NCBI GenBank assembly: GCA_032718565.1 | Contig: JAVGVS010000534.1 | Span: 30,705-94,704 of the forward strand | DNA from: Distichodus sexfasciatus | Lineage: Eukaryota > Chordata > Actinopteri > Characiformes > Distichodontidae | Direction: 5' to 3' | DNA: 64,000 nt | Part shown: positions 54,481-64,000 of the stretch, piece after piece | Numbering within the stretch: the first letter of the stretch is position 1 | How the letters are laid out: every line of letters starts with the position of its first letter | Notes under the pieces: generated by a model | The model's database searches: none | Told to the model about the DNA's origin: nothing | What the model saw: only the letters and a program-made list of their open reading frames with translations | Program-made: the position numbers and the translations under genes

Positions 54481-55059
54481 AGTGTGTCTGTGTGGGTGTA
54501 ACCAGTGACTTACTGCTTTATCACTTGTCTCTTGCTCTCCTCTTTCAGTCCATCTCTCTCTCTCACTCCCCTTCTTCAGTCTGACACTCAGTTTAGAACA
54601 GTGGAACCCTCTGTACCCACTAACAGTTATTTTGATAGGCAAAGTCTGTCTCAATTAATCAATAAGTTGGTAGTTGTAAACGATATATGCATAAAAGATA
54701 CAATACTTCTTTTAAAAGTAGGTTTAGCATACATTTTGTGACAATGTCTGTTGTAAATAGCGCTATACAAATAAAATTTAATTGAATTTACTTTGCAAAA
54801 TGTGGTGTTAGAGCCCAAACATCGTAGAAATTTGAAGAAAGATTTCAATAATTGGACAATAATTTTTCGGATAGTATCACATAATGCAGTTTTAGAATAA
54901 ACTTAATTTATTTTCAAAGAAAAGATATGCATAAAAGATGAAGTAAGTTTTTAAATTTTTGATTTAGAAATGTTTATGGTGCCAAATGTGGCATTTGTTA
55001 GAGTCCATCCAAAAAATATAAGGATTTTATATTTTTATGGCATTTTAGGAGGCATTCTC

Positions 55060-55222
55060 ATCCAGACTTCCATTTACCAAATTTTCAGAGACAGTCTCCC
55101 TGAGAGCAACTTTGGATTAATTGTCTTCCTCAGGGACCTAGTGATGACCGTGCTGGAGGTAGGATTTGAACCCATGACCTCTTGGCCCAGATGAAAGCAT
55201 CCTAACCATTAGGCAATCACCA
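55060..55222 (-). mobile_element. SINE family S3, reverse
   Basis: The complement shows the S3 head (TGGTTAGGATGCT), B box GGTTCAAATCC and 'gggagactgtctctg'. It is inserted within copy 2 of the tandem unit. Confidence 0.75.
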
Positions 55223-55225
55223 CCC

Positions 55226-55267
55226 GATAGATAGATAGATAGATGGATAGATAGATAGATAGATAGA
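55226..55267. repeat. (GATA)n microsatellite
   Basis: Ten GATA units with one GATG variant, at the end of the S3 SINE. Confidence 0.95.
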
Positions 55268-55545
55268 AAGATAATCGATAATCGGATAATACTATTTTGA
55301 ATAATTTCATAAGAATGCAGTTTCATAATAAACATGTTTTATTTTCAAAGAAAAGATATGCCAAAAAGATGTAATACATTTTTTAAATAAGATTTAATAA
55401 TGCATTTGCTGTGGCGTATGTTAGACCCCAACCAATGAAGCATTTTGATCTTTCTATCTTTAGATAGATTTGGGTAATTGGATAAGAATCTTTCAGGTAG
55501 TATCAGATAATGCAGTTTTAGAATAAACTTGTTTTATTTTTAAAG

Positions 55546-56799
55546 ATATTACAAAAACACAGCACGGCGTATTGACATTTAAAAAAATTTGTCAGGCATC
55601 TAAAAACACAAAAAATCCATGAAGCTGCAGTGTTGCCCTCTAGTGGACAAATGCATAATGACATAATGACGTAATTTATTTAAACTTCTCTTTTTGTTTT
55701 GGACTCGTTTATTAAGCGTTATGAGCTGTATCATCTGTCATTTCATCATCTTCACATATTTATATTCCATATATAATTCACTAATAACTAGTTGCCTCCA
55801 CTTTATTTTTGATTGACTTTACATGTAATGTAAAGCACTTTGGTCTGCATTTCTGTGTATGAAATGTGTTTTATAAATAAAGATTATTTTATTATTTATA
55901 TTATATATATTTTTTCTCACATAAATCATGTCCAGATCATATTCCTCATAACACATATAATTAAGACTGCTCATTTAAATTATTGGAAATGAAGCACCGG
56001 CAGTATTTGTTTACATGATGACGTGATGACGTAAGCAACGCATTGACATAAACAACTAACCACTTAATGAATTAGTTGACCCCTATTTTTATGATTGATT
56101 ATAATTGATTATATCTGTTAGTTGTCGCAGCCTATGCCCCCGCCCAGAAAATTGAGATTTTAGCTGTAAGTGCTCTCTTGGCAACAACAAAGCGGTTTTG
56201 ATGCCTGTGCGTTTGAGAGAGATGCCTCGCCGCGGTGATGAGATTGACCTGTTTTGTAGACAGCCATCATATTTGCTACCTGTGGAGTTTTTTTTTTTCC
56301 GCAGTATTATCAGTCGCCGTCTTTAATTCACCGCTGTGAGACGTGGGCTCGGTGAAGGGAACGACCCGGGTCTTCGAGCCCATTCTGTCAGCGTGGTGCA
56401 ACGTTTGATTAATGTGCAGCAGCGCCAGCAGCCGAGTGTGACGTTAGCTTCGCTAGACTCTTCACCTTAAAGAGTGAAAGTTATGCTGTATTACACCGCA
56501 CTCTCTTTTGCTTTTGCTGCAGAAGGTTTTTTATTTCTTTCTTAGCCAAGCTTGTTTGAAAAGGTTTCTTAAAGGTCTTGTCTTGGCGAATACTGCCTTT
56601 TTTTAAAATGTGAGTGCTGCTGAAGAATTCTGTCAAGTTCTCTCCAAATTAAAGTTTGCGTGGAGTGTTGGTGCTGGAGCAGCTTTCACTTTAAAGTTTC
56701 GTGAGCCCGTGAACCCCTCCAGATTTAGTTTGAGTAAATTTGGGTCTCCATCATACTCCCTCAAGTCCACATTCAAGATATACAGCTTCATTTTTACTT
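55546..56799. other. chchd3 intron 2; one LINE tail, otherwise unique
   Basis: About 55825-55885 ('gtaaagcactttggtctgca...ttttataaataaag') is an L2-type LINE 3' tail. About 56200-56460 is balanced-composition unique DNA. No exon. Confidence 0.4.
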
Positions 56800-57005
56800 T
56801 AGATATGTATATGTATGTATGTATGTATAACTTTATGCCATGACCTGGAGCATTTATTTGGGTGGTCTGTTTGTCATTATATAGGCATGGATGTGTGCAT
56901 CATTTTTAAAGCACTTTAATTGAGCTCAGTTTTGCTAATTTTGGGCCTGGGATATATATATATAACTTTATGCCATAACCTGGAGTATGTATCTGGGTCA
57001 GTAAT
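56800..57005. repeat. Local duplication around a GTAT run
   Basis: 'ataactttatgccatgacctggagca' at about 56827 recurs at about 56960. The copies are separated by ~130 bp and each is preceded by GTAT or ATAT repeats. Confidence 0.7.
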
Positions 57006-57009
57006 CATT

Positions 57010-57910
57010 ATTAGTAAAGATGGCACGATACCACTTTTTTATGTCTGATGCCGATACTGTAAATTTGGAAATCTGCCAATACCGATAGTCTTTTTAAAAA
57101 ATGTCTGAAGACTATTCTGTTCTGCTTAAGGAAATAACTGACTTCTGTTTTACTAACTAAAACAATGTAAGAATTTATTTGTACATGCTAAATTATCAGA
57201 TTTTTTTCCATGCTGCCGATGCCGATAAAATAGGAAAGGCGCAGGCAGAGTTGAGCTGGTAAAGACAAGCTTTTTTCCTCACTAAAATTCCACTGCATTC
57301 TCAGAATTCTGGCAGAAAAATAGCGCCGTAGCTCTGACATTCCTAACACAGCACCAAGTCGAGCGACTGTGAAAGCAGATTGGAGCGAAGGCATAGCACT
57401 TCAAGCGTAGTGCACAACATTTGAAGAAAAAGTCATTCTCTGCCCTGTGTAGTGTACCAAATCAAATGGGGTGCGTGTGACTCTTCCTGTGCACTACCTA
57501 GTGCGTAGAGAGCTGTTAAGCTACAACTCTGGCTTTTCCTGAGATGCATAACACAGAACAGAAAAGTATGATGAGAGTGCCTTACCTACCATACTATTAA
57601 GTGTGGTTGTACGCAGCTCGGGACACAGCCTATGTGCGTTAAGAGCAACGTTCCACAGCGTGATCAGAATTTTGGCACAAAATTACGCCATACATTTTAA
57701 GACAGAAGGTGCATGCTGTATAAAATCCCACCCCGGACTTTGGACTTGCTGACACAAACGCTACCTTTCCGACATACAAGCAACGTGTCATCAAATATCG
57801 GCATAAAATATTGGGCAAATCTAAGCATTGGTCCGTAACAATGACTTTGACAGGAAAGCAATTATTGTCTGATTCCGATATGATTTTGATACTATCGTGC
57901 ATCCCTAGTT
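57010..57910. mobile_element. hAT-like element cluster
   Basis: Starts 'gatggcacgataccactttt'. 57090-57190 is a reversed piece of family F4. 57190-57905 is the family also seen at 6340-6690, ending 'actatcgtgcatccctag'. There is no transposase frame. Confidence 0.65.
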
Positions 57911-57943
57911 GTCAGCAACTAGTTACGTTTACTCAGGTAAATC

Positions 57944-58365
57944 TTCTTCTTCCTCTTTCGGCTTTTCGCTTCAGGGGTCGCCACAGCATATCGTCTGTCT
58001 CCATTTAGTCCTATCTTCTGCATCCTCTACCCTCACACCAACTAACTTCATGTCCTCTTTCACCGCATCCATAAATCTCCTTTTTGGTCTTCCTCTCAGC
58101 CTCCTGCCTGGTGGCTCCAACCTCAGCATCCTTCTACCTGTGTACTCATTGTCTCTCCTCTGGACGTGTCCAAACCATCTCAGTCTGGCCTCTCTGACTT
58201 TATCTCCAAAACATCTAACATGAGCCGTCCCTCTGATGAACTCATTCCTGATCCTATCCATCCTCGTCACTCCCAAAGAGAACCTCAACATCTTGAGCTC
58301 TGCAACCTCCAGTTCTGCCTCCTGCCTTTTCCTCATTGGCACTGTCTCCAAACCATACAACTACT
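57944..58365 (-). mobile_element. LINE ORF2 C-terminal fragment (RTE/I-like), reverse
   Basis: The minus-strand frame of 129 codons (58360-57971) contains YGLETV, KRQEAELEVAELKMLRFSLG, VTRMDRIRNE, RLRWFGHVQRRD and GRPKRRFMDAVKEDM. It is the hallmark tail of a common fish non-LTR retrotransposon. The frame is intact across the fragment but lacks reverse transcriptase. Confidence 0.85.
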
Positions 58366-60047
58366 TACGTAAAATCTTTACTCAGTAGTATAATGAGGGA
58401 TTCGGTGCTCTTGGGTTTTAGAGATGCAAGAAACATCCCAAATCACAGTTGTGTCATTTCTGTTGTCTATTATTGCACCACGCTCCCTGGATTTTCTAAT
58501 TTCTGGCCTGCCTCCACCCAATTTGCCGTGCTTTAGCAGCGTAATGGAATACGTTATTGCCAGGAGAATGAGGCGTGAAGCTCTCCCTCTTAAGTGAGCC
58601 ATTTTCACGATGCACCATTGTGCTTAGCACAGCTGTTTAAAAGGTACGAGATGAGTAATGCCATTGGCCGAGAAGACGCTCGTTCATCACCACGCCCCCA
58701 ATTTATGTTCCACTTCAGCCGGCACTTCTTCTGCACAGATGTGTGTTCAGGCCGGCCGGCGCTTGCTCACGTGTAGAATAAGTGCAGCCCACTTTGGGTC
58801 CCGCCCTCATGTCATTGTGAATGTCTAGGTCATTATTGCTACTTTACCAAAATGTAATTCATGAAATTCAGTTTAGAAAAATGGTGGTGGTGATGACTAG
58901 GACCGTAAACAGATTATTTTGCCACACCAGATAGAGTATAATATGAAACCATAGACATTTAAATTTCCTCATCTGATATATTTTGTCACAGCACTCAGAA
59001 ATGGTAATCGAAAGCCTATGAATATTGATATTTACATTTGCCGATCAAATTACAAACCAAATGGGATGTTGCTACCTGTTAACGTCCACTCGTGGGAGGA
59101 AGTGAATGCTTCGTAAGCCTCAGGATCTTAAGACTAAGACGAGAGTCAAATGTGTCAGACTCTCTTCATCTGTCTCTCTTCCACCTGAAGTAAGGGACTG
59201 TGTGAGGGAGGGAGAGGGAGCGTCACACGTTTTTGAGTAAAGTTGTTTTCTCCACTCTCCATCTGCTGTTTATTTATTTTGTTTGTGCCGATGGTGGAGG
59301 GACCTTTAGCTGAGTTTTGTCTTAGGAGCAGATTACGTCTCCATCTGTTCCAGTGCAGATACGATATTCAATGCAGCACTTCATAGAAAGGTCCATTTTT
59401 CCCTCTCTCTCTCCACCGTTCCACTGCAGTTTAATGTGATCTTTAGTCTGGACTTAAATGCCACATCTCCAGGCTTAAATGCTACATTTTGTGCCATATT
59501 TGCATCGTGTCAATATTCGTAACTGCAGAACGGCTTGATTAAAAGGCAGCTCTGATATTCTCAAAGGCTGCATTCTTCTTATAGTGTAATTACATATATA
59601 CACTTTAAAGAGCGGAAATAACAGAGCTTTTACATTTGGTTTGCTGTAAAACATGCAGTATCATTTAGCCCTTTAGTTGGAGTAATATTAAAGTATTATC
59701 GCTCGTACCATTATTGTTCAGCATTTTTAGGACCAAGCTGTTCTGTTTTTGACAGAACAGACAGACACCGACTCAAACACTTAAAGGAATCATGGTGTTC
59801 ATGTGTTTCTTTTAATGACAGTAGTCAATATAACAATTTATTGTCTTTGCATTTTTTCACACTGAACTAGTGGACACCAATAACGTTAAGATAAAGTGCA
59901 TAAGATTGGAAATATGAACTTAAAGTGTCCAGAAAGGAAATATCACAATATATTGATGTATTGATTTTTTTTGCACAGCCCTACTGTGCTGATTAAACAG
60001 TGAGCAGCACGTAAACACACAATGCTTTTTCTCCTTCCTATTAGCAG
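58366..60047. other. chchd3 intron 2, 3' part
   Basis: About 58480-58780 is unique balanced DNA (candidate conserved block, motif AGCAGCGTAATGG). About 58900-59070 is a hAT-like scrap ('agatagagtataatatgaaac'). The last 25 bp form the acceptor CTCCTTCCTATTAGCAG of exon 3. Confidence 0.4.
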
Positions 60048-60141
60048 TGGATGAGGCGGAGTTGAGGAAGAAGATCTCTGAGGAGCTGCAGAAAGGTCTG
60101 GAAGAGGAAAGGAGCAAGGCTCAGCTGGAGGTCAATCAGTG
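60048..60141 (+). CDS. chchd3: chchd3 (MIC19) exon 3
   Basis: It encodes (V)DEAELRKKISEELQKGLEE followed by ERSKAQLEVNQW, the charged start of the MIC19/MIC25 coiled-coil domain. Human CHCHD3 has VSDEELKRRVAEELALE at the same place. The one base left by exon 2 plus TG gives Val, so phase agrees. The acceptor is a tandem TAGCAG: use of the first AG would add one Ala. The 3' end is uncertain. GTG|GTCAGT after 60141 is the better donor; GAG|GTCAAT after 60130 is an alternative. Remaining exons, including the C-terminal twin CX9C domain, lie beyond 64000 or are too short to recognise. Confidence 0.87.
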
Positions 60142-60282
60142 GTCAGTGTTTAAACACACACACACACTTCACGAGACTTGGAGACATTCCAAATACATCA
60201 TGATTACTGGTCCTAAACCTACATTTCACTTGACATCTACATTTCAATACGTTTCGCTACACGTTGTGCTTGTGTACAGTAT

Positions 60283-61111
60283 AGGGCGGTGCGATATGAC
60301 GAAATGTATCATTCATTATCATATCGGAAGACAACATTAAAACGCCTGTCGTTTCATATTTTACTCCATCGTTTGTTTCATGGTGTTGCAAAATACACTG
60401 TTTACAGCAATATTTGTTCATGGTTTGGATAAGTTTTGCAGTAGTCACCACGGCACCAAGTGGACGTCGACACGTAAATACTGTGACCTTATATTTGCCT
60501 TAATTCTGAGCGCGCAGTGGAACTTTCACAAGTACAATCTGGTGTCTGTGTGCACTCAACTCACAACTCGCCTTAAAGGCACCTTACTAGAGCGCTGTAA
60601 AAAGTTCTGCTGTGTTTAACCACAAGTCACTGGAGCGCCGCAAAAAGGGATGTTTTCAACAGCGTAAAAAGCGGCGGTATATTAGAGCGCTGCAGAAAAC
60701 GGCGTTAAATGAATAAAATGTTGAAAAACATCACAAAAATATCAATTTTTCTTTTTTGGAGACCAGATAATTTTGAAGATCTTTTCTTTCATATAAGACC
60801 AAAAAAGAAAAATCAATATTTTTGATGTTTGTCAACATAATCGGCCCGTATCTAAATAAATAGAACGCCGACTTCCGGCTCATTACGGCAGATCGGGTCA
60901 CATATAGACAAATTGTGGCACCTACATGAGCGTGGGGAATATTTCCAGCGTGTGTAGACAGAGTTGAGTGCTCACAGACACAAGATGTTACTTGCGAAGT
61001 TCTACTGAATTCACAGAAAATGTACTGTAATGAGATACTGTACATGTCACTATGTGGAAATGAAATGACGTATATCAGGATATGAGGTTTTGGTCATATC
61101 ACACAGCTCTA
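60283..61111. mobile_element. hAT-like MITE with nested elements, in chchd3 intron 3
   Basis: It starts TAGGGCGGTGCGATATGACG and ends GGTCATATCACACAGCTCTA. Flanks share CTTGTGTA, but in an offset register on the left. Nested near 60730-60904 are a foldback with 'aaaaatatcaatttttc' arms and the half hairpin MITE. Confidence 0.75.
60841..60904 (-). mobile_element. Half copy of the 90-bp hairpin MITE
   Basis: It matches the complement of the right two thirds of 52821-52910, including the central 'gtatctaaataaatagaacg' and one terminus. The other terminus is gone. Confidence 0.85.
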
Positions 61112-61595
61112 CTTGTGTAACTGTGTACAGTATGTGACAAATATGGAATATCGATAAACTTGATAGAGAAACTGTAAATTGAGTTATTTGTTTTACTAAA
61201 AAGGATATTCTAGCACAAAACAAACAGGGAGATCATTTTTCATTTGTCCCCAATATCAGTCTACACACACAATTTAATTATATGCAGTGATTATATGGTT
61301 TGTCTACCGTATTACATAGTTTTGATTTGTTTTATTTTTAGTTGTCAGTATCAAAAAATACTACTATCTAATGTTATTTCCCGCTCGTACTGTGAACCTG
61401 TGATTATGGAGGCGGACAGGTTTTAGAGAGCTGCACACGGTCAGTTCGTTAAATGCTTCTTACACGCTCATTATAAACTTTTGACCAGGTTTCTCTGCTT
61501 CTGTGTAATAGGAGTGGAAAATATGTAACACAAAATCAATTATTGTCAGCACCAAGCAACAAAGAGAACTTAAAAGGGTTTGATGCCCTCAGTGC
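61112..61595. other. chchd3 intron 3, nothing recognised
   Basis: AT-rich unique DNA. Confidence 0.45.
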
Positions 61596-61628
61596 TTGTG
61601 TGTGTGTCTGTGTGTGTGTGTGTGTGTC
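61596..61628. repeat. (TG)n microsatellite
   Basis: TG run with one interruption. Confidence 0.93.
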
Positions 61629-62404
61629 TCGTTCCTGATAGAGAAGCTGTTAGAAGTGATCTCCTGTCAGGGGTTTGAAGGTATTTTGGAGATGAGATAA
61701 ACGATCCCCGAGACGAAGACGAATGGAGTTAGCCAGATTATAATGTTGTATCTTGGCAGCGGTCAAATTGGGACACGGATCTGGATGTGCTCTCCCCGGA
61801 CTGGCTCACCTCCCTCTCTCTCTCTTCCGCTCTCCGTCAGCCTCCTCCTCCTCCTTTCCGTTTTCTTTTTTCTCAAATCAATTAATCATTAGAGACGGAC
61901 TTGCACTGGAGGTAATTTCCTCCTTTCTGATGGGCCGATCTATTAACTTCCCCTGATGAGAGCTCTGTCTGTCTGCCCGCTTCACATTCGCTTAACTTTC
62001 AGCGGCCGGATTCCGCTGCCTCTAAATAGCGTGCAGAAAATACAGCTAATATGTAAACACTCTCGGACTAGTGGTGATAATAGTTATCTAATTTGTTGTC
62101 CAACAGATGTTCAAAATCTGTTATTTACATCTGAACTACATGCACGTAATTGATCAAAATTATACACTGAGTCAAAGAACTTTTCATCATTCTTTCACTG
62201 CTGCATTCACAATTTAGCTAGCATAACTACAATATCGCAAGGTGTTGTAGCAACACTTTTAAGGTAAGGAAGGAATTAAATATGAATATAATAGTTACTT
62301 TGCTAACATCATTCTGAAATTTGAATATTTTTAGAATAAGCTAACATTGGCTAAGGTTTGATCAAAGGTGCAAATACAACGGTGTAAATATTATGGCTTC
62401 ACCG
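61629..62404. other. chchd3 intron 3; candidate conserved block 61640-62000
   Basis: 61640-62000 is unique and GC-balanced with CAATTAATCATTAGAG and a CT-rich stretch. After 62000 it is AT-rich. No exon with plausible splice sites was seen. Confidence 0.35.
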
Positions 62405-62645
62405 GGGGAGTTGGTGGCGTAAGGGTAGGGTGTTCACCTTGTGATGAGAAGGTCGTAGGTTTGAATCCAGGGCCGGTAAAGTTACCACTGAGGTACTCAT
62501 GAACAAGGTACCGTCCCCAAGCACTGCTCCCCGGGCGCTTGTTAGCTGCCCACTGCTCCTTCACGGATGGGTCAAATGCAGAGGTCACATTTGGTTGTGG
62601 TGCACTGTGTGCTGTGCTGTGGTGTGTTCACAATGACAGATAACT
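62405..62645 (+). mobile_element. SINE family S2, full length
   Basis: Head GGGGGAGTTGGTGGCGTAAG, B box GGTTTGAATCC, 'ggtactcatgaacaaggtacc', 'ctgcccactgctccttcacg' and 'gtggtgtgttcacaatgaca'. It is nearly identical in structure to 12040-12300. Confidence 0.88.
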
Positions 62646-62834
62646 AATACGTGGATGGGATATCGGTCTGATAACGACTCAAACGTCTGGATCCAGTATC
62701 GGTGACAGTGGGCCGATCTATGGAGCAGATCTGTTCAATTATATTGTAGGTTGTTCTGTGTTTGTGTATGTGTGCCAGCTCAGTTGGTTCTGCATGGGAA
62801 GTGTTACTGTGGTAAAGCTGGTTTATTGTTCAAC

Positions 62835-63300
62835 ATTGACACTAATTCCTACATATTGATATGACAATGAGCAGAACAAGACACAACACCCTACAAGCCC
62901 AAAAGCACATCACACCATTATACAGTTTAATTTCCTGAACAACACCAGCTCTCACTCACAATCTCTGTGTTCCTGATGATGGTTTTAGCACCGCAGGATT
63001 AGGAGCGTCACTAAATTACACAACTGTTTAAAGGAATCATGTTTGAGATGTTATTTTAATGATAAATAATTTAGCATATACATATGGGTGTGTAATAATT
63101 ACATTGTTGTAGTTAGGAAAACAGGATTTAAGTCAAGTATTTCATTAAGCAGAACACAATAACCTCAGTCTTGTCCTCACAGAGAAATACACAATTTATT
63201 CATTAAGAACTGGCATCGGATCGGTTCTCGGGATCAGCCAATACCCAAAGGTATCGGCATCGGTATCAGAACTGAAAAAGGTGGATCGGTACATCCCTAG
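62835..63300 (+). mobile_element. hAT-like family F4, most complete copy
   Basis: It matches 3800-4145 and then 15180-15302, giving the family order in one piece, and ends 'ggtggatcggtacatcccta'. It lacks coding potential. Confidence 0.8.
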
Positions 63301-64000
63301 TAGGATTAGACTTTCTTCCACCACGAGGCAATGTAAGAGAACTATTTTGTATAACCACCCAAAATGCTCTTTAACTTTATTCTCTTTACTGTAGAACACA
63401 TATGGCTTTAACAGTTCCTGAATATTTCAGTTAAGTCAAAGCCTTTATTGCTTGTCCTTGCGCTTGTGTCTCCAACGTTGCGCTCCTGTGCATGTTGAAA
63501 TGTTCTCATTCCGGAATTCTGGAAATCTCATTAGGTCTTGACCCGGAAAATTGCTAGCTTGACTTTTACAGAGTATCGACTCGTGTGCCCTTACGTGGCT
63601 TTCTACCGACTGGGCTTGCAATTCCCTGACCGGCTCTAACATGTCTTTGGTCTTTCTGACTGGTGAAGAGTTTCTCCTCAGGGCTGTTTTTTTTTTTTTT
63701 TCCTTTTCAGGCCTCAGATAAAGACTTTATGCATTATTGTAGCTGAATCTCCCCAATCCAAAAAGTTATAAAAGTAATTCTCTTAAGGGAGATTACAGCC
63801 AGACGTTACGAGCTATTAAGCGACATCTGTGCTGATTATACATCTTTTAAAGAGCAGTAACGGATGAGCCATGCAAAAACAACAACAACCCTGCTGTCTT
63901 TTACTTACTGCATTATCTGCCCGCAAGCCGCTAAATTAAATTTCCTGTATTACCCAGTTTGCTCTAAAGCTTCTTCAGCTTATGTCACCCTCTTACACCT
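63301..64000. other. chchd3 intron 3, nothing recognised
   Basis: Poly-T run at about 63688-63701 followed by unique balanced sequence. A minus-strand 65-codon frame at 63445-63642 has no domain features. Confidence 0.4.

Larger units (their letters stand above)
54670..55545 (+). repeat. Three tandem copies of a ~190-bp unit, two interrupted
   Basis: The landmark 'gatatgcataaaagat' starts copies near 54684, 54926 and 55342. Each ends with 'ataatgcagttttagaataaac' near 54880, 55315 and 55510. Copy 1 contains a ~50-bp LINE-tail-like insert (54740-54790). Copy 2 is split by the SINE and GATA tract (55060-55267). Confidence 0.7.

Noticed and set aside
54505..54741. Possible small gene or exon with DTQFRTVEPS-like residues
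   Set aside because: No recognisable homology and no convincing donor; part of it overlaps the tandem repeat.

Overview
This window is vertebrate nuclear DNA, most likely from a ray-finned fish. The evidence is spliced exons with GT-AG introns, a dense load of tRNA-derived SINEs, non-autonomous hAT-type DNA elements, L2/Rex1-like LINE remnants, and CA/TA/GATA microsatellites. Only two host genes could be recognised. All gene names come from protein resemblance recalled from family knowledge; no database search was run.

exoc4 (Sec8, exocyst subunit) occupies positions 1 to 23543 and reads mainly on the minus strand. Exon 1 is at 23464-23543, exon 2 at 19945-20134, exon 3 at about 16293-16490, exon 4 at 8552-8745 and exon 5 at 5759-5859. 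Exon 3 is recognisable but riddled with small indels. Exon 5 lies on the plus strand, opposite to the rest of the gene. chchd3 (MIC19, a MICOS subunit) starts at 34872 on the plus strand. Exon 1 is at 34872-34952, exon 2 at 40207-40888 and exon 3 at 60048-about 60141; the later exons lie beyond the window. The genes are head to head with 11.3 kb between start codons, the same arrangement as human EXOC4/CHCHD3.

The main discovery is a sequence-supported inversion of the first ~7.2 kb. One hAT-like element is split into two halves, at 19-276 and 7833-8328. Their outer edges carry the same 8-bp target-site duplication, now in inverted orientation (277-284 and 8329-8336). Both inner edges abut ends of the same MITE family. 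Flipping 1 to about 7211 rebuilds the element with a direct target duplication and puts exoc4 exon 5 back on the minus strand, with exon 4 and exon 5 in compatible phase. This is either an assembly orientation error or a real MITE-mediated inversion.

Layout: 1-7832 is the inverted exoc4 intron segment. 7833-23543 is exoc4 introns and exons with many SINEs and MITEs. 23544-34640 is the intergenic region, with two MITEs, AT-rich unique DNA, candidate conserved non-coding blocks and a decayed LINE. 34640-64000 is the chchd3 promoter, exons 1-3 and two large repeat-rich introns. chchd3 exon 2 has two strong, same-phase donor sites 444 bp apart, predicting isoforms with and without a 148-residue Pro/Ala/Ser-rich insert. 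Coordinates of repeats without a stated target duplication are approximate.
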